DNA from: Mycolicibacterium litorale
GTDB lineage: Bacteria; Actinomycetota; Actinomycetes; Mycobacteriales; Mycobacteriaceae
Assembly: GCF_014218295.1 (NCBI RefSeq)
Contig: NZ_AP023287.1
Coordinates: 3,038,001 to 3,102,000 of the forward strand
Length of the DNA: 64,000 nucleotides
Direction: 5' to 3'
The position numbers were made by a program, and so were the translations under genes. Positions 21,015 through 34,027 of this stretch are shown piece by piece. The notes beneath the pieces are model-generated. The model had not been told where the DNA came from, ran no database searches, and saw only the letters and a program-made list of their open reading frames with translations. The first letter of the stretch is position 1. The number at the start of each line of letters is the position of its first letter.

Positions 21015-22603
21015 ACCTCCCCCGCGCCTCCGCCCCGATGCGGCGCTTCCTGGCCGCCTCGGTGGGGTGCGGCGTGGTGGTCAGTGCGGCGACCATCGCG
21101 GCGGCCGTGGTGCTGGCGCACATCGTGTCCGGTGTCATCACCGACCCGACCTCCCGCACGGTGTCGCACTGGTTGCCGGCCCTCACCGTGTTGGCCGGGC
21201 TGTGGACCGTGCGGTTTCTGGCCCAGTGGCTGCAGGGCCGGTTGTCCCAGCGCGGCGCCACGGCGGTGATCGCCGACCTGTCCGCTCAGGTCCTGCGGGC
21301 CGTCACCGCCCTGCCGCCTCGCCACCTCGCCGCCGTGCGCGACGAGGCGGCCACCGTGGTGAGCCGCGGACTCGACGGGCTGCGCCCGTTCTTCACCGGT
21401 TACCTGCCCGCCGTGCTGCTGGCCGGGATCCTCACGCCCGCCGCGGTGTTGGCGATCCTGATGGTGGACTGGCGATCCGCGGTCATCGTGGTCATCGCGC
21501 TGCCGCTGATCCCGATCTTCATGATCCTGATCGGTCTGGTCACCCGCGACCGGTCGGCCGCCGCGCTGGCGGCGATGACCACACTGCAATCCCGGCTCCT
21601 CGATCTCGTCGCCGGTATCCCGACCCTGGCCGCACTGGGGCGGGCGGCCGGTTCGGCGCAGCGCATCGCGGAACTGTCCGCCGCACACCGGCGCTCGGCG
21701 ATGGCGACCCTGCGGGTGGCGTTCCTGTCCGCGCTCGTGCTGGAACTGCTCGCCACACTCGGCGTCGCGCTGGTGGCCGTCAGCGTCGGACTGCGGCTGG
21801 TGTTCGGTGACATGTCGTTGTTCGCCGGGCTGGCCGCCCTGCTGCTGGCGCCGGAGGTGTTCTGGCCGCTGCGCCGCGTGGGTGTCGAATTCCACGCCGC
21901 CCAGGACGGGAAGGCCGCCGCCGACCGGGCGTTGGCGCTGCTGGAGCCGCATGCCGCCGCGCCGTCGGGCACCAGGACCGTGCCCGCGCGCGGCGCGGTG
22001 ATCCACGTCGACGACCTGCGGGCCGACCTGCTGCCCGGCAGGGTGACGGTGCTGACCGGTCCGAACGGCTGCGGAAAATCCACGACACTGCAGGCCATCC
22101 TCGGACTGGCCGCGCCGAGGTCCGGCCGGATCACGGTCGCGGGTGTCGACGTCGCCGACCTCGCCCTACCCGACTGGTGGCGCCAGATCGCGTGGCTGCC
22201 GCACCGGCCGGTGCTCGTCCCCGGCACCGTCCGCGAGAACCTCGAACTGTTCGGGCCGCTCGACGATCTCGAAACAGCCTGCCGGCTAAGCGGTTTCGAC
22301 GAGGCGCTGGCCGGCCTGCCCGACGGGCTCGACACAGTCCTCGGCCGTGACGGGGTGGGATTGTCGCTCGGTCAGCGGCAGCGTCTCGGACTGGCGAGGG
22401 TCTTGGGCTCGGCCGCCGCGGTGCTGCTGCTCGACGAACCGACCGCCCATCTCGACGCGGCGCTGGAGACCCGCGTGCTGACCGCGATCGCCGCCCGGGC
22501 CCGCGCCGGCGCCACCGTCGTGGTGGTCGGGCACCGGGATCCGGTGCTGTCGATCGGTGATCGGATCGTCCGGATGGGGGCGCATGTCCTTGCCGAACAC
22601 TGA
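21011..22603 (+). CDS. cydD: Heterodimeric ABC exporter CydD
   Basis: A 530-residue half-transporter: a six-helix membrane domain (residues ~10-300), then an ATPase domain. Walker A is GPNGCGKST, the signature is degenerate as LSLGQRQR and Walker B is VLLLDEPTAHLD. With CydC it exports glutathione/cysteine in E. coli and is needed for bd oxidase assembly; mycobacteria lack glutathione, so the cargo may be another thiol or haem. The GTG at 21011 overlaps the cydB stop as GTGA. Confidence 0.9.
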   Translation: MNLPRASAPMRRFLAASVGCGVVVSAATIAAAVVLAHIVSGVITDPTSRTVSHWLPALTVLAGLWTVRFLAQWLQGRLSQRGATAVIADLSAQVLRAVTALPPRHLAAVRDEAATVVSRGLDGLRPFFTGYLPAVLLAGILTPAAVLAILMVDWRSAVIVVIALPLIPIFMILIGLVTRDRSAAALAAMTTLQSRLLDLVAGIPTLAALGRAAGSAQRIAELSAAHRRSAMATLRVAFLSALVLELLATLGVALVAVSVGLRLVFGDMSLFAGLAALLLAPEVFWPLRRVGVEFHAAQDGKAAADRALALLEPHAAAPSGTRTVPARGAVIHVDDLRADLLPGRVTVLTGPNGCGKSTTLQAILGLAAPRSGRITVAGVDVADLALPDWWRQIAWLPHRPVLVPGTVRENLELFGPLDDLETACRLSGFDEALAGLPDGLDTVLGRDGVGLSLGQRQRLGLARVLGSAAAVLLLDEPTAHLDAALETRVLTAIAARARAGATVVVVGHRDPVLSIGDRIVRMGAHVLAEH

Positions 22604-24110
22604 CCCGCTGCTGCGGCTGACCGTGGACCTGCTGCGGCCCCGGCTGGGGCGGGTGCTGCTGGCCACCCTGCTGGGTGTGCTGTCGTTGGGCAGCGCGCTG
22701 GCGCTGGCCGCCGTCGCCGCGTGGTTGATCACCCGGGCCTGGCAGATGCCGCCGGTGCTGGACCTGAGCGTGGCCGCGGTCGCCGTGCGGGCGCTGGGCA
22801 TCTCCCGCGGCGTGCTGGGCTACTGCCAGCGGCTCGCCGCTCACGACACCGCACTGCGCGCCGCCGGGAACGCCAGGACAGGGCTCTACCGGGCCCTCGC
22901 CGAGGCACCCCACGAGGTCGCGATGCGACTGCCCGCGGGTGAACTGGTGTCCCGGATCGGCGCATCGGTGGACGACCTCGCCGACGTCATCGTGCGCGCG
23001 GTCCTGCCGATCGCGGTGGCCGCAGTGCTCTCGGTGGCCGGGGTGGCGGTGCTCGCCGTCATCTCCCCCGCGGCCGCGGCGCTGCTCGGATGCTGCCTAA
23101 TCGTCGCCGGTGTGGTCGCGCCCGCGCTGGCCGCGCGCGCCGTCACGGCGGCCGAGAACGCCGCCGTGACCCATCACGGTGAACGCGATGTCGCGATGAT
23201 GCTCGCCCTCGACCACGCGCCGGAGCTGCGCGTGAGCGGCCGGCTCGACGGCGTGGTCACCGACGCGCAACGCCGGCAACAGGATTGGGGTGATGCGGCT
23301 GACCACGCGGCTGCGCCCGCGGCACTGGCCGCCGCGGTGCCGGGTGTGGCGATGGGCGCGGCCGTGCTGGGCGCGGCGGTATCGGGTATCGCGCTGGCCG
23401 GGTCGGTGGCACCGACGACGGTGGCCATCCTCATGCTGCTGCCGCTGTCGGCGTTCGAGGCCACCACGGCGCTGCCCTCCGCCGCGGTGCAACTCACCCG
23501 CTCACGGATCGCCGCGCGCCGGGTGCACGAGCTGACCCGGCCCGCCGACGCCGGCCGTCCCCGCCCCGTGGTGCCGCCGATACCGCTGAACCGGGGCGAT
23601 CGGGTGGCGGTCACCGGCCCGAGCGGTTCGGGGAAGACCACGCTGCTGATGGCGATGGCCGACAGCGCCGACGACGTCACCGGCGGCCGCGCGTTCTTCG
23701 CCGAGGACGCCCACCTCTTCAGCACCACCGTCCGAGACAACCTGCTGGTGGCCCGCGGCGACGCCACCGACGACGAAATGCGTTCCGCCCTCGGCAGGGT
23801 CGGACTGCGACGGTGGCTCGACGACCTGCCCGACGGGTTGTCGACGGTCCTGGTGGGCGGCGCCGCGGCGGTGTCGGCGGGCCAGCGTCGCCGGCTCCTG
23901 CTGGCCCGTGCGCTGCTCTCGGCGTTCCCCGTCGTCCTGCTCGACGAACCGACCGAACACCTCGACGCCGGTGACGCCGGCCGGCTGCTGACCGAACTGC
24001 TCACTCCCGGTGCGCTTTTCCCCGCGGAGCGAACAGTGGTGGTGGCCACCCACCACCTGCCCGACGACGCCCCTGCCTGTCTCCGCCTGAATCTCGCTGC
24101 CAGCGGGTAA
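22584..24110 (+). CDS. cydC: Heterodimeric ABC exporter CydC
   Basis: A 508-residue partner of CydD with the same layout: a membrane domain in residues ~10-300 and Walker A GPSGSGKTT. The signature is degenerate as VSAGQRRR and Walker B is VVLLDEPTEHLD. Both subunits thus have non-canonical signature loops, as is common in asymmetric exporters. The ATG at 22584 follows a GGGGG ribosome-binding site and overlaps the end of cydD by 20 bases. It closes the cyd operon. Confidence 0.9.
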   Translation: MSLPNTDPLLRLTVDLLRPRLGRVLLATLLGVLSLGSALALAAVAAWLITRAWQMPPVLDLSVAAVAVRALGISRGVLGYCQRLAAHDTALRAAGNARTGLYRALAEAPHEVAMRLPAGELVSRIGASVDDLADVIVRAVLPIAVAAVLSVAGVAVLAVISPAAAALLGCCLIVAGVVAPALAARAVTAAENAAVTHHGERDVAMMLALDHAPELRVSGRLDGVVTDAQRRQQDWGDAADHAAAPAALAAAVPGVAMGAAVLGAAVSGIALAGSVAPTTVAILMLLPLSAFEATTALPSAAVQLTRSRIAARRVHELTRPADAGRPRPVVPPIPLNRGDRVAVTGPSGSGKTTLLMAMADSADDVTGGRAFFAEDAHLFSTTVRDNLLVARGDATDDEMRSALGRVGLRRWLDDLPDGLSTVLVGGAAAVSAGQRRRLLLARALLSAFPVVLLDEPTEHLDAGDAGRLLTELLTPGALFPAERTVVVATHHLPDDAPACLRLNLAASG

Positions 24111-24120
24111 CGTCAGCACC

Positions 24121-24672
24121 ATGACCGAGCCGGACAAGCCCGAACAGTCCCCGTCGGCACCGCCGCCGCCCCCGCCGCCACCACCGAATCCGGCTCAGCA
24201 GCAGCCCTACCCGCCCCAGCAGCCGTACCAGTACGGCGCCTATCCCGGCAGTTATCCGCCGCCCCCGCAGGGTCCGTACGGCGGCTACCCGGCGCAGACC
24301 GCCCCGAAGAACGGCCTGGGCATCGCCTCGCTCGTCGTCGCGATCGTCGGCCTGCTGTCGGTCTTCGGCGGCATCCTGCTCGGCATCGTCGCGGTGATCC
24401 TCGGCTTCCTCGGACGGGGCCGGGCCAAGCGCGGCGAAGCCACCAACGGCGGTGTGGCGATGGCCGGCATCATCCTGGGCTTCCTCGGCATCGTGGTCGG
24501 CGTCGTCGCGATCGCGTTGACGGTCGTGTTCGCCAGAGAAGTCGGGGCGGGCGATCTGTTCGAATGCCTGCAGCAGGCCGGCAACGACACCGAGGCGCAG
24601 CAGCAGTGCCAGGACCAGTTCCAGCGCAAGCTCGAGGACCAGTTCAGCGTGACGGTGACGCCCTCGCCCTAA
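24121..24672 (+). CDS. Proline-rich DUF4190 membrane protein
   Basis: A 183-residue protein with a proline/glutamine/tyrosine-rich cytoplasmic N-terminus (residues ~1-58) of the kind common in mycobacterial envelope proteins. Two DUF4190 transmembrane helices follow (residues ~62-140), then a short extracellular tail with two cysteines (FECLQ and QQCQD) that could form a disulphide. It corresponds in position to Rv1619. It ends four bases into the convergent tesB gene. The function is unknown. Confidence 0.8.
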   Translation: MTEPDKPEQSPSAPPPPPPPPPNPAQQQPYPPQQPYQYGAYPGSYPPPPQGPYGGYPAQTAPKNGLGIASLVVAIVGLLSVFGGILLGIVAVILGFLGRGRAKRGEATNGGVAMAGIILGFLGIVVGVVAIALTVVFAREVGAGDLFECLQQAGNDTEAQQQCQDQFQRKLEDQFSVTVTPSP

Positions 24673-25532
24673 CGCCCGGGAAAGTACTTGACGATCGCGT
24701 CCGACACGACTGTGGCCAGCAGCGCGCCGGACCGGTCGAAGAAGTGGCCGGTGCCCAGTCCCCGCGATTCGGCGGCCACCGGTGAGGTCGTCGAGTACAG
24801 CACCCATTCGTCGAACCGCACCGGCCGGTGGAACCACACCGAGTGGTTCATCGTCACCGCGAAGATGCGATCGAAACCCCACGACAGCCCGTGGGTGGTG
24901 ATGATCGAGTCGAGCACGGTGGTGTCCGACGAATACACCAGCGCCGCGGCGTGCAGCACCGGATCGTCGGGCATCTCCCCTTCGGTCTTCAGCCACACCC
25001 GGTTGTGGTCGAGCCGCCCACCCTTGTCGCGCATCACCCAGGCGGGGTCGTTGGTATAGCGCCACTCGATGGGCCGCAGGGCGTTGACGAACTGCGGGAC
25101 CGTCTCCTCGTAGCCACGCAGCAGCTCGCCGATCTTCGGCAGCTCCTCCGGCCCCGGCACGTCCGGCGCGGGCACACCGTGTTCCAGGCCGCGGCCGCCG
25201 TTCATGTACGACACCATCGCGGTGGTCAGCAGTTCGCCGCCCTGACACACGTCCACCCGGCGGTTGGCGAACCGCCGTTCGTCGCGCAACCGCGTCACCC
25301 GGAACTCGAGATCGCGCGCCGGGTCGCCGCCGGCGATGAAATGCACCGAGAGTGCGCTCGGCGCGATCCGCTGGTCGACCGTGCGGCCGGCCGCCACGAA
25401 CGCCTGCGCCATCATCTGCCCGCCGAACGTGCGGACCGGGTTCTTGCTCGGGTGCCCGCCGACGAACGTGTCGTCGTCGACGCGCCGGAGGCCCAGTATG
25501 CCGAGGAGCTCCTGGAAGTCGGAGCTGGACAC
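24669..25532 (-). CDS. tesB: Acyl-CoA thioesterase II
   Basis: A 287-residue double-hotdog thioesterase hydrolysing medium/long acyl-CoA to free acid. Two hotdog domains are visible: the first begins GGHPSKNPVRTFGGQMMAQA and the second carries GLSWGFDRIFAVTMNHSVWFH with the catalytic aspartate region. The GTG at 25532 is preceded by AGGAGG with ideal spacing. It is the Rv1618-equivalent gene, between pykA and the DUF4190 protein. Confidence 0.9.
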   Translation of the reverse strand: MSSSDFQELLGILGLRRVDDDTFVGGHPSKNPVRTFGGQMMAQAFVAAGRTVDQRIAPSALSVHFIAGGDPARDLEFRVTRLRDERRFANRRVDVCQGGELLTTAMVSYMNGGRGLEHGVPAPDVPGPEELPKIGELLRGYEETVPQFVNALRPIEWRYTNDPAWVMRDKGGRLDHNRVWLKTEGEMPDDPVLHAAALVYSSDTTVLDSIITTHGLSWGFDRIFAVTMNHSVWFHRPVRFDEWVLYSTTSPVAAESRGLGTGHFFDRSGALLATVVSDAIVKYFPGR

Positions 25533-25550
25533 TGGGCCTCCTAGGCGGTC

Positions 25551-26975
<1,425 letters not shown>

Positions 26976-26996
26976 TCATCGTAGTCGTTGATCGAT

Positions 26997-28505
26997 TCAG
27001 ACGACGGCCAGTGGCAGTGCGCCGGGGCGCACCGGAGCAGGCAGGTCCGACTCCCCCATCAGGTAGGCGTCGACGGCGTGGGCGGCGCTGCGTCCTTCGG
27101 CGATCGCCCACACGATCAGCGAGGCGCCCCGATGGGCGTCGCCACACACGAACACCCCCGGGGCGTCGGTCTGCCAGTCGCTGCCGCAGGGCAGCGCGCC
27201 CCGGTTGTTCAGCCTCAACCCGAGCCCGTCGAGCAGCGGCATGTGCTCGACCCCGTCGAACCCGATGGCGAGCAACGCCATGTCGCAGGGGATCTCCAGC
27301 GTCTCCCCGACCGGGACGATCCGGCGCCTGCCCTCGGCGTCACGTTCCACCTTGACCTCGGCGATCTCCATCGCCCGCACATGTCCGTTCTCGTCGCCGA
27401 GAAACCGCTGCACGGCCACCTGGTAGCGGCGGTGGCCGCCTTCGGCGTGAGCCGGGGACAGCCGGGTGCGCAGCACCAGCGGCCACGTCGGCCACGGCGT
27501 GCGGGTGTCGTCACGCGTCTCGGGCGGTTCCGGGTTGTAGTCGAGCTGGGTGACCGATGCCGCGCCCTGTCGGTGCGCGGTGCCCAGACAGTCGGCGCCG
27601 GTGTCACCGCCGCCGATGATGACGACGTGCTTGCCTTTCGCCGACAGCGGCGACGGGCCGTCCCCCTGGCACTCCTTGTTGGCGGGCACCAGGTGTTCCA
27701 TCGCCAGGTGCACGCCGTCGAGATCGCGTCCCGCCACGTCGTTGTCGCGGGCGCGCAGCGCACCGACCGCCAGCACCACCGCGTCGTACCGCTCGCGCAG
27801 CTGCTCGACCGTCAGGTCAACGCCGACCTCACAGTCGGTGACGAACCGGGTACCTTCGGCGCGCATCTGCGCCAGGCGCTGGTCGAGGGTCTTCTTCTCC
27901 AGCTTGTATTCGGGGATGCCGTAGCGCATCAGCCCGCCGATGCGGTCGTCGCGTTCGAAGACGGTGACGTCGTGGCCGGCGCGGGTCAGCTGCTGGGCGG
28001 CGGCCAGCCCCGCCGGGCCGGACCCGACCACCGCGACGCGTTTACCGGTGCGGATGGACGCCGGCTGGGGATCGACCAGCCCCAGCGCCCACGCCTGGTC
28101 GGCGATGGTGTTCTCGATGCGTTTGATGGTCACGCTGCCGCCGGTGTGGTCCTCGCTGATCGACAGCACGCAGGCCGCCTCACACGGCGCCGGACACAGC
28201 CGGCCGGTGAACTCCGGGAAGTTGTTCGTCGCGTGCAGGCGTTCGCTGGCGGCGTCCCAACGGCCGCGACGCACGAGGTCGTTCCACTCGGGGATCAGGT
28301 TGCCCAGGGGACAACCGGCGGAACCGGAGTGGCAGAACGGGATTCCGCAATCCATACAGCGGCGGGCCTGTTCGGACACTTCCTCGGCACGTTCGGGCAG
28401 CGGCTGGCGTTCGTACACCTCGCGCCAGTCGCCGACCCGTTCGTCGACGGGCCGCTTGGCGGCCTCGACTTTCGGGACCTTCAGGAATCCGGTGGGATCA
28501 GCCAC
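26997..28505 (-). CDS. gltD: Glutamate synthase, small (beta) subunit
   Basis: A 502-residue FAD/NADPH subunit that feeds electrons to GltB. N-terminal low-potential 4Fe-4S cysteines are seen in [21 protein letters not shown] and [12 protein letters not shown]. The FAD motif is [12 protein letters not shown] and the NADPH motif is [11 protein letters not shown]. The GTG at 28505 overlaps the gltB stop by eight bases. The C-terminal [13 protein letters not shown] segment is typical. With GltB it makes two glutamates from glutamine and 2-oxoglutarate. Confidence 0.95.
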   Translation of the reverse strand: MADPTGFLKVPKVEAAKRPVDERVGDWREVYERQPLPERAEEVSEQARRCMDCGIPFCHSGSAGCPLGNLIPEWNDLVRRGRWDAASERLHATNNFPEFTGRLCPAPCEAACVLSISEDHTGGSVTIKRIENTIADQAWALGLVDPQPASIRTGKRVAVVGSGPAGLAAAQQLTRAGHDVTVFERDDRIGGLMRYGIPEYKLEKKTLDQRLAQMRAEGTRFVTDCEVGVDLTVEQLRERYDAVVLAVGALRARDNDVAGRDLDGVHLAMEHLVPANKECQGDGPSPLSAKGKHVVIIGGGDTGADCLGTAHRQGAASVTQLDYNPEPPETRDDTRTPWPTWPLVLRTRLSPAHAEGGHRRYQVAVQRFLGDENGHVRAMEIAEVKVERDAEGRRRIVPVGETLEIPCDMALLAIGFDGVEHMPLLDGLGLRLNNRGALPCGSDWQTDAPGVFVCGDAHRGASLIVWAIAEGRSAAHAVDAYLMGESDLPAPVRPGALPLAVV

Positions 28506-31500
28506 GGCTGGCCTCCATGATCGCGGTGTCGACGTCACGTCCCTCGGCCTTGGCCATCCGGGTGGCCTGCAGGACACGCTGATAGTCGGTGGGCATGATC
28601 TTGGTGAACTGGGCGCTGCGGCGCGGCCAGTCGGCCAGCACCGAGGTCGCCACCGTGCTGCCGGTGAGCTCGGCGTGCCGGGCGACGACGTCGTGCAGCC
28701 ACACCAGGTCCTCGGGTTCGAGTCGCTGCAACTCGACCATGGCGGTGTTGACCTTGGCCGCGTCGAGGCCCAGCACGTAGGCGATGCCGCCCGACATCCC
28801 GGCGGCCATGTTGCGGCCGGTGCGGCCCAGCACCACGACCCGTCCGCCGGTCATGTACTCGCAGGCGTGGTCGCCGACACCCTCGACCACCGCCAGTGCG
28901 CCGGAGTTGCGGGCGCAGAACCGCTCCCCGACCTTGCCACGCAGGAACACCTCACCCGAGGTGGCGCCGTAGAGCAGGGTGTTGCCGGCGATGACGTTGT
29001 CCTCGGGCAGGAAGAGCACGTCGTCGGCGGGTCTGACGACGATCCTGCCTCCCGAAAGACCTTTGCCCACATAATCGTTGGCGTCACCGACCAGCTCGAT
29101 GGTGATGCCGGGCGGGAGGAACGCACCGATCGACTGCCCCGCCGACCCGGTGAGCGTGATCCGGATCGTGTCCTCAGGCAGGCCCGCGGCGCCGTACCGG
29201 CGCGTCACCTCCGCGCCGAGCATGGTGCCCACCGTGCGGTTGACGTTGCGGATCGGCAGTTCGAGGGTGACCGGATGCGCGTCTTCGAGGGCGCCCTCGG
29301 ACAGCTGGATGAGGGTCTGGTCGAGCGCCTGGTCGAGCGCGTGGTACTGGTCTTTGAGCTTGCGCCGCTGGGTCAGTTTCCCGCCGTGCGCGTCGGTGGG
29401 GATGGCGAAGATCGGCGCCAGGTCGAGCCCTTTGCTCTTCCAGTGCTCCACTCCCGTTGCGGTGTCGAGCATCTCGGCATGGCCGACGGCTTCGTCGACG
29501 CTGCGGAAACCGAGCTCGGCCAGGTAGCGGCGGATGTCCTCGGCGATGAACATGAAGAAGTTCTCGACGAATTCGGGCTTACCGTTGAACCGTGCCCGTA
29601 GCTCCGGGTTCTGGGTGGCCACGCCGACGGGGCAGGTGTCGAGGTGGCAGACCCGCATCATGATGCACCCGGCGACCACCAGCGGGGCCGTCGCGAACCC
29701 GAACTCCTCGGCACCGAGCAGCATGGCGACCATCACGTCGCGGGCGGTCCGCATCCCGCCGTCGCACTGCACGGTGATGCGGTCGCGAAGTCCGTTGAGC
29801 ACCAGGGTCTGCTGGGCGTCCGCGAGCCCGATCTCCCACGGTGCACCGGCGTGCTTGAGACTGGTCAACGGGGCGGCGCCGGTGCCCCCGTCGTGCCCGG
29901 AGATCAGCACCACGTCGGCGTGCGCCTTCGACACCCCGGCGGCGACGGTCCCCACCCCCACGCTGCTGACCAGCTTGACGTGGATGCGGGCCTGGTCGTT
30001 GGCGTTCTTCAGATCGTGGATGAGTTGCGCGAGGTCCTCGATCGAGTAGATGTCGTGGTGCGGCGGCGGTGAGATGAGCCCGACGCCCGGGGTGGAGTGC
30101 CGGGTCTTGGCGATGTTCGGATACACCTTGTAGCCCGGGAGTTGGCCGCCCTCACCGGGTTTGGCGCCCTGAGCCATCTTGATCTGGATGTCGGTGGCGT
30201 TGACCAGGTAGTCGCTGGTCACGCCGAAACGGCCGCTGGCGACCTGTTTGACGGCGCTGCGGCGCTTGGGGTCGTAGAGCCGGTCGACGTCCTCCCCGCC
30301 CTCACCTGAGTTGGAGCGGCCGCCGAGGTTGTTCATGGCGATCGCCATCGTCTCGTGCGCCTCGGCGCTGATCGAGCCGTAACTCATCGCGCCGGTGTTG
30401 AACCGTTTGACGATCTCGTCGGCCGGCTCGACCTCGTCGAGCGGCACCGGCGGGCGCGCACCCTTGGTGAACTCGAACAGCCCGCGCAGGGTGCCGCCCT
30501 CACGGGACAGCCGGTCGACCTCCTCGGAGTACTGCCGGAAGACGTCCTGACGGCCCGTGCGCGTCGAATGTTGGAGCAGGAACACCACTTCAGGTGAGAA
30601 CAGGTGCAGTTCACCCTCGCGGCGAAAGGCGTACTCCCCGCCCACCTCGAGGCGACGGTGGACCCGCTCGGTCGGGTTCTCCGGGTACGCGCGCCGGTGC
30701 CGGACCTTGACCTCCTCGGCGATGACGTCGAGACCGATGCCGCCGAGCTGCATCGGCGTTCCGGTGAAGTACTCGTCGATGACGTCGCGGTCGATGCCGA
30801 CCGCTTCGAACGCCTGCGCGGCGGTGTAGGAGGCGACGGTGGAGATGCCCATCTTGCTCATCACCTTCGTCACCCCCTTGCCGAGGGCCTTGAGGTAATT
30901 GCGCACCGCCGCAGCGGTGTCGATGCCGGTGAGCTCACCTTCGCGGATCAGGTCCTCGATCGACTCGAAGGCCAGGTACGGGTTGACCGCGGCCGCCCCG
31001 AACCCGATCAGCATCGCGATGTGGTGCACTTCGCGGGCGTCGCCGGACTCCACGACCAGCGCCACCTTGGTGCGCTGTTTGGTCCGCACCAGATGGTGGT
31101 GAACGGCCGACACGGCGAGCAGCGACGGGATGGGCGCCCGGGTGTGGTCGGAGTCGCGATCCGAGATCACCAGCGTGCGAGCACCGTCGTCGATGGCGTC
31201 GCCGGCCCGGCTCCGCAGTTCGTCGAGCGCCTCGGCCAGTCCCTCGCCGCCGCGTTCGACGTCGTAGAGGCCTTTGAGGACCACCGCCCGCAGGCCGGGG
31301 TGCTCACCGTCGTCGTTGATGTGGACGATCTTGTTGAGTTCGTCGTTGTCGAGGACCGGCCACTTCAGCAGGATCTGACGGCACGAGGCGGCCGTCGGTT
31401 CGAGCAGGTTCTGCTCGGGCCCCATGACGCGGGCCATGCTGGTCACCACCTCTTCGCGGATAGCGTCCAGGGGCGGGTTGGTGACCTGCGCGAAGAGCTC

Positions 31501-33057
31501 GACGAAGTAATCGTAGAGCGGGCGGGACCGGTCGGAGAGCACCGCGGTCGGCGTGTCGGTGCCCATCGAGCCGAGGGGTTCGGCGCCGGAGGCGGCCATC
31601 GGGGTCAGCAGGATACGCAGTTCCTCTTCGGTGTAGCCGAAGGCGATCTGGCGTCGGACGACCGACTCGTGGTTGGGCTGCACGCGGACCCGATCCGGAA
31701 GCGTCGCGAGTTCGAGCAGGCCGGCGTGCAGCCATTCGCGGTACGCCTCGGCCTTCGACAGGTCGAGCTTGATCTCGTCGTCGCTGACGATGCGGCCCGC
31801 GGCGGTGTCGATGAGCAGCATCTTGCCGGGCTGCAGGCGGCCCTTGGCGACGACCTCGCCGGGCGCCACGTCGAGCACACCGCTCTCGCTGGCGAGGATG
31901 ATCCGGTCGTCGATGGTGCGCCACCAGCGGCCGGGCCGTAAACCGTTGCGGTCCAATACCGCACCGACCAGGGTGCCGTCGGTGAACGTGACGCAGGCCG
32001 GACCGTCCCACGGCTCCATCAGCGAGGCGTGGAACTGCCAGAACGCGCGCTCGTCGGGGTCCATCGAGGCGTTGTTCTCCCAGGCCTCCGGGATCATCAT
32101 CAGCACCGCGTGCGGCAGGCTGCGCCCGCCGAGGTGCAACAGTTCGAGCACTTCGTCGAAACTCGCCGAGTCGGAGGCGTCGGGAGTGCAGATCGGCGAC
32201 AGCCGGCTCAGATCACCGGGGATGTTGGCGCTGGCGAGCATCGCTTCGCGGGCGTGCATCCGGTTGCGGTTGCCGCGCACGGTGTTGATCTCGCCGTTGT
32301 GGGCGACGAACCGGAACGGGTGCGCCAGCGGCCAGGACGGGAAGGTGTTGGTGGAGAACCGGCTGTGGACGATCGCGATCGCGCTCATGCAGCGGGCGTC
32401 ACGCAGATCGCTGAAGTAGATCGGCAGCTGGACCGTGGTGAGCATGCCCTTGTAGGCGATGGTGCGGCTGGACAGCGACGGGAAGTAGACGTCGGCTGAG
32501 TTCTCCGCACGTTTGCGCAGCGGATAGACACGCCGGTCGAGCTCGACACCGCCGGGACGGCTGCCGTCGACTTCCGGTGCGGCGACGAACAATTGAGCCA
32601 TGTACGGCATGACCGACAGGGCGGTCTCGCCGACGTCGGCGCCGGCCGGGTCGACCGGGACGGGACGCCAGCCGAGCACCTCGAGGTTCTCCTCGGCGGC
32701 CAGCGCCTCGATCCGGCGAGTGGCTTCGGCACGCGCCACCGGATCCTGCGGAAGGAAGCAGGTGCCGGCCGCGAAGGTGTTGCACCCGTCGGCAGTCGGC
32801 TGCGGGAGCTCGAAGTCGAGGACGGCACGGAAGAGCTCGACCGGCAATTGGAGCAGGATTCCTGCGCCGTCGCCGCTGTTGGTCTCCGCCCCTGCCGCAC
32901 CACGGTGATCGAGATGCTCCAGAGCGACGAGACCGTCGGCGACGATGGAATGAGACCGCCTGCCCTGGATGTCGGCGATCATGGCGACGCCGCACGAGTC
33001 CTTCTCGTGCTCGGGGTCGTACAGTCCCTGTGCGCCGGGGGTGGCCGAGTAGAGCAT
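28498..33057 (-). CDS. gltB: Glutamate synthase, large (alpha) subunit
   Basis: A 1519-residue complex flavoprotein. The class II amidotransferase nucleophile is the cysteine in KDSCGVAM (about residue 22), exposed after propeptide removal. A central domain, an FMN-binding synthase domain (around GQLPGYKV), the 3Fe-4S cysteines of CHLDTCPVG and a C-terminal glycine-rich beta-helix ([10 protein letters not shown] onward) follow in order. The ATG at 33057 is chosen because GGAGG lies eight bases upstream; GTG 33066 is the alternative. Confidence 0.95.
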   Translation of the reverse strand: MLYSATPGAQGLYDPEHEKDSCGVAMIADIQGRRSHSIVADGLVALEHLDHRGAAGAETNSGDGAGILLQLPVELFRAVLDFELPQPTADGCNTFAAGTCFLPQDPVARAEATRRIEALAAEENLEVLGWRPVPVDPAGADVGETALSVMPYMAQLFVAAPEVDGSRPGGVELDRRVYPLRKRAENSADVYFPSLSSRTIAYKGMLTTVQLPIYFSDLRDARCMSAIAIVHSRFSTNTFPSWPLAHPFRFVAHNGEINTVRGNRNRMHAREAMLASANIPGDLSRLSPICTPDASDSASFDEVLELLHLGGRSLPHAVLMMIPEAWENNASMDPDERAFWQFHASLMEPWDGPACVTFTDGTLVGAVLDRNGLRPGRWWRTIDDRIILASESGVLDVAPGEVVAKGRLQPGKMLLIDTAAGRIVSDDEIKLDLSKAEAYREWLHAGLLELATLPDRVRVQPNHESVVRRQIAFGYTEEELRILLTPMAASGAEPLGSMGTDTPTAVLSDRSRPLYDYFVELFAQVTNPPLDAIREEVVTSMARVMGPEQNLLEPTAASCRQILLKWPVLDNDELNKIVHINDDGEHPGLRAVVLKGLYDVERGGEGLAEALDELRSRAGDAIDDGARTLVISDRDSDHTRAPIPSLLAVSAVHHHLVRTKQRTKVALVVESGDAREVHHIAMLIGFGAAAVNPYLAFESIEDLIREGELTGIDTAAAVRNYLKALGKGVTKVMSKMGISTVASYTAAQAFEAVGIDRDVIDEYFTGTPMQLGGIGLDVIAEEVKVRHRRAYPENPTERVHRRLEVGGEYAFRREGELHLFSPEVVFLLQHSTRTGRQDVFRQYSEEVDRLSREGGTLRGLFEFTKGARPPVPLDEVEPADEIVKRFNTGAMSYGSISAEAHETMAIAMNNLGGRSNSGEGGEDVDRLYDPKRRSAVKQVASGRFGVTSDYLVNATDIQIKMAQGAKPGEGGQLPGYKVYPNIAKTRHSTPGVGLISPPPHHDIYSIEDLAQLIHDLKNANDQARIHVKLVSSVGVGTVAAGVSKAHADVVLISGHDGGTGAAPLTSLKHAGAPWEIGLADAQQTLVLNGLRDRITVQCDGGMRTARDVMVAMLLGAEEFGFATAPLVVAGCIMMRVCHLDTCPVGVATQNPELRARFNGKPEFVENFFMFIAEDIRRYLAELGFRSVDEAVGHAEMLDTATGVEHWKSKGLDLAPIFAIPTDAHGGKLTQRRKLKDQYHALDQALDQTLIQLSEGALEDAHPVTLELPIRNVNRTVGTMLGAEVTRRYGAAGLPEDTIRITLTGSAGQSIGAFLPPGITIELVGDANDYVGKGLSGGRIVVRPADDVLFLPEDNVIAGNTLLYGATSGEVFLRGKVGERFCARNSGALAVVEGVGDHACEYMTGGRVVVLGRTGRNMAAGMSGGIAYVLGLDAAKVNTAMVELQRLEPEDLVWLHDVVARHAELTGSTVATSVLADWPRRSAQFTKIMPTDYQRVLQATRMAKAEGRDVDTAIMEASRG

Positions 33058-33137
33058 GCGATGCACCTCCGCAGTTCCGGAATCGTTGCCGGGACTGCGG
33101 CGGCCCGAAGTTCAAGTGTATCAGCGCAGGTGAGTGC

Positions 33138-33551
33138 CTACCCGTCGAGCAAAGTCGGCACCAGCGGGAAGCCGGGGAGGTTGCGGACGACGGTCCAGGT
33201 GAGTACCGCCACCGCGACCACGGCGATCGCTCCCACCGGCATGACCGGTTCACGTCGGCGTCGCCGGATCAGCACCCACACCGCCAGCAACGGGAGACCG
33301 ACGAGGAGGAACACGTTGTCGGCGGCCGCCGCGGCAATGTCACCGTGCAGGAGGTCGTGCGTCATCCGCAGGCCGCCACACGCCGGGCAGTCCCAGCCGG
33401 TGACGGCCTTGAACGGGCAGGGTGGCGCGAGAAAGCCCGGCCTGTGCGGGTCGGCGAGGCCGATGTAGGTCAGTGCACCGGCGAACAGAGCGCCCGTACC
33501 GACAGTGATGTAGAGCGGCGTACGACTGCGGGTCGGAAGGTCAGGTTCCAT
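33138..33551 (-). CDS. DUF2752 membrane protein
   Basis: A 137-residue protein with three hydrophobic helices. A conserved CPFKAVTGWDCPACGGLR segment between the first two contains the CPxCG motif that defines DUF2752. This corresponds to the Rv1615/Rv1616 region of M. tuberculosis. The ATG at 33551 overlaps the end of the TM2 gene by 11 bases, so the two are co-expressed. The function is unknown. Confidence 0.8.
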   Translation of the reverse strand: MEPDLPTRSRTPLYITVGTGALFAGALTYIGLADPHRPGFLAPPCPFKAVTGWDCPACGGLRMTHDLLHGDIAAAAADNVFLLVGLPLLAVWVLIRRRRREPVMPVGAIAVVAVAVLTWTVVRNLPGFPLVPTLLDG

Positions 33552-33957
33552 CACGCAGCGGGAGACCATTCGGGTCGCGGACCCGGTCGGTGAAGATGAG
33601 CACCGCATCGACGATGCCCCAGATGACCGCGCCGATGCCGCACGTGACGAGCCCGACCACCAGCTGCGCGACGCCCAAGCCGGTCTGACCCAGGTAGATC
33701 CGCCCGATCCCGACCAGACCCACGAGGCCGACGAGCTGCAGGAGGCCGGCGACGAATTTCGACTTGTCGGAGTAGGGCTCCCCCGTCATGGGGTGCCGGC
33801 CATAAGGGGCGGAAGGATCGTAGTAGGGCGGCGGGAAATTCCCCGGCGGCGGGTACTGCGGCGGATAGCCGGAGCCGGTGGGCGGCGGCGGATAACCTCC
33901 CGGCGGTGGGGGCGGTGTGCCGTCGGGCGTATTGCCGAACTGCGCGGGATCGGTCAT
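33541..33957 (-). CDS. TM2 domain protein with proline-rich N-terminus
   Basis: A 138-residue protein. Residues ~10-65 are rich in proline, glycine and tyrosine. A TM2 domain follows: two helices linked by GRIYLGQTGLG and a C-terminal WGIVDAVLIF with the DxF-type motif. TM2 proteins are widespread and poorly understood. It is the last recognisable backbone gene on this side; the 13E12 remnant interrupted by the phage satellite begins 70 bases away. Confidence 0.82.
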   Translation of the reverse strand: MTDPAQFGNTPDGTPPPPPGGYPPPPTGSGYPPQYPPPGNFPPPYYDPSAPYGRHPMTGEPYSDKSKFVAGLLQLVGLVGLVGIGRIYLGQTGLGVAQLVVGLVTCGIGAVIWGIVDAVLIFTDRVRDPNGLPLRDGT

Positions 33958-34027
33958 GTGGTCAGCATGCCAGACCGCCATAGCGCTCATAAGGGTGGAA
34001 ACCCGAAAGTGTGCGTCGCGGGCGATG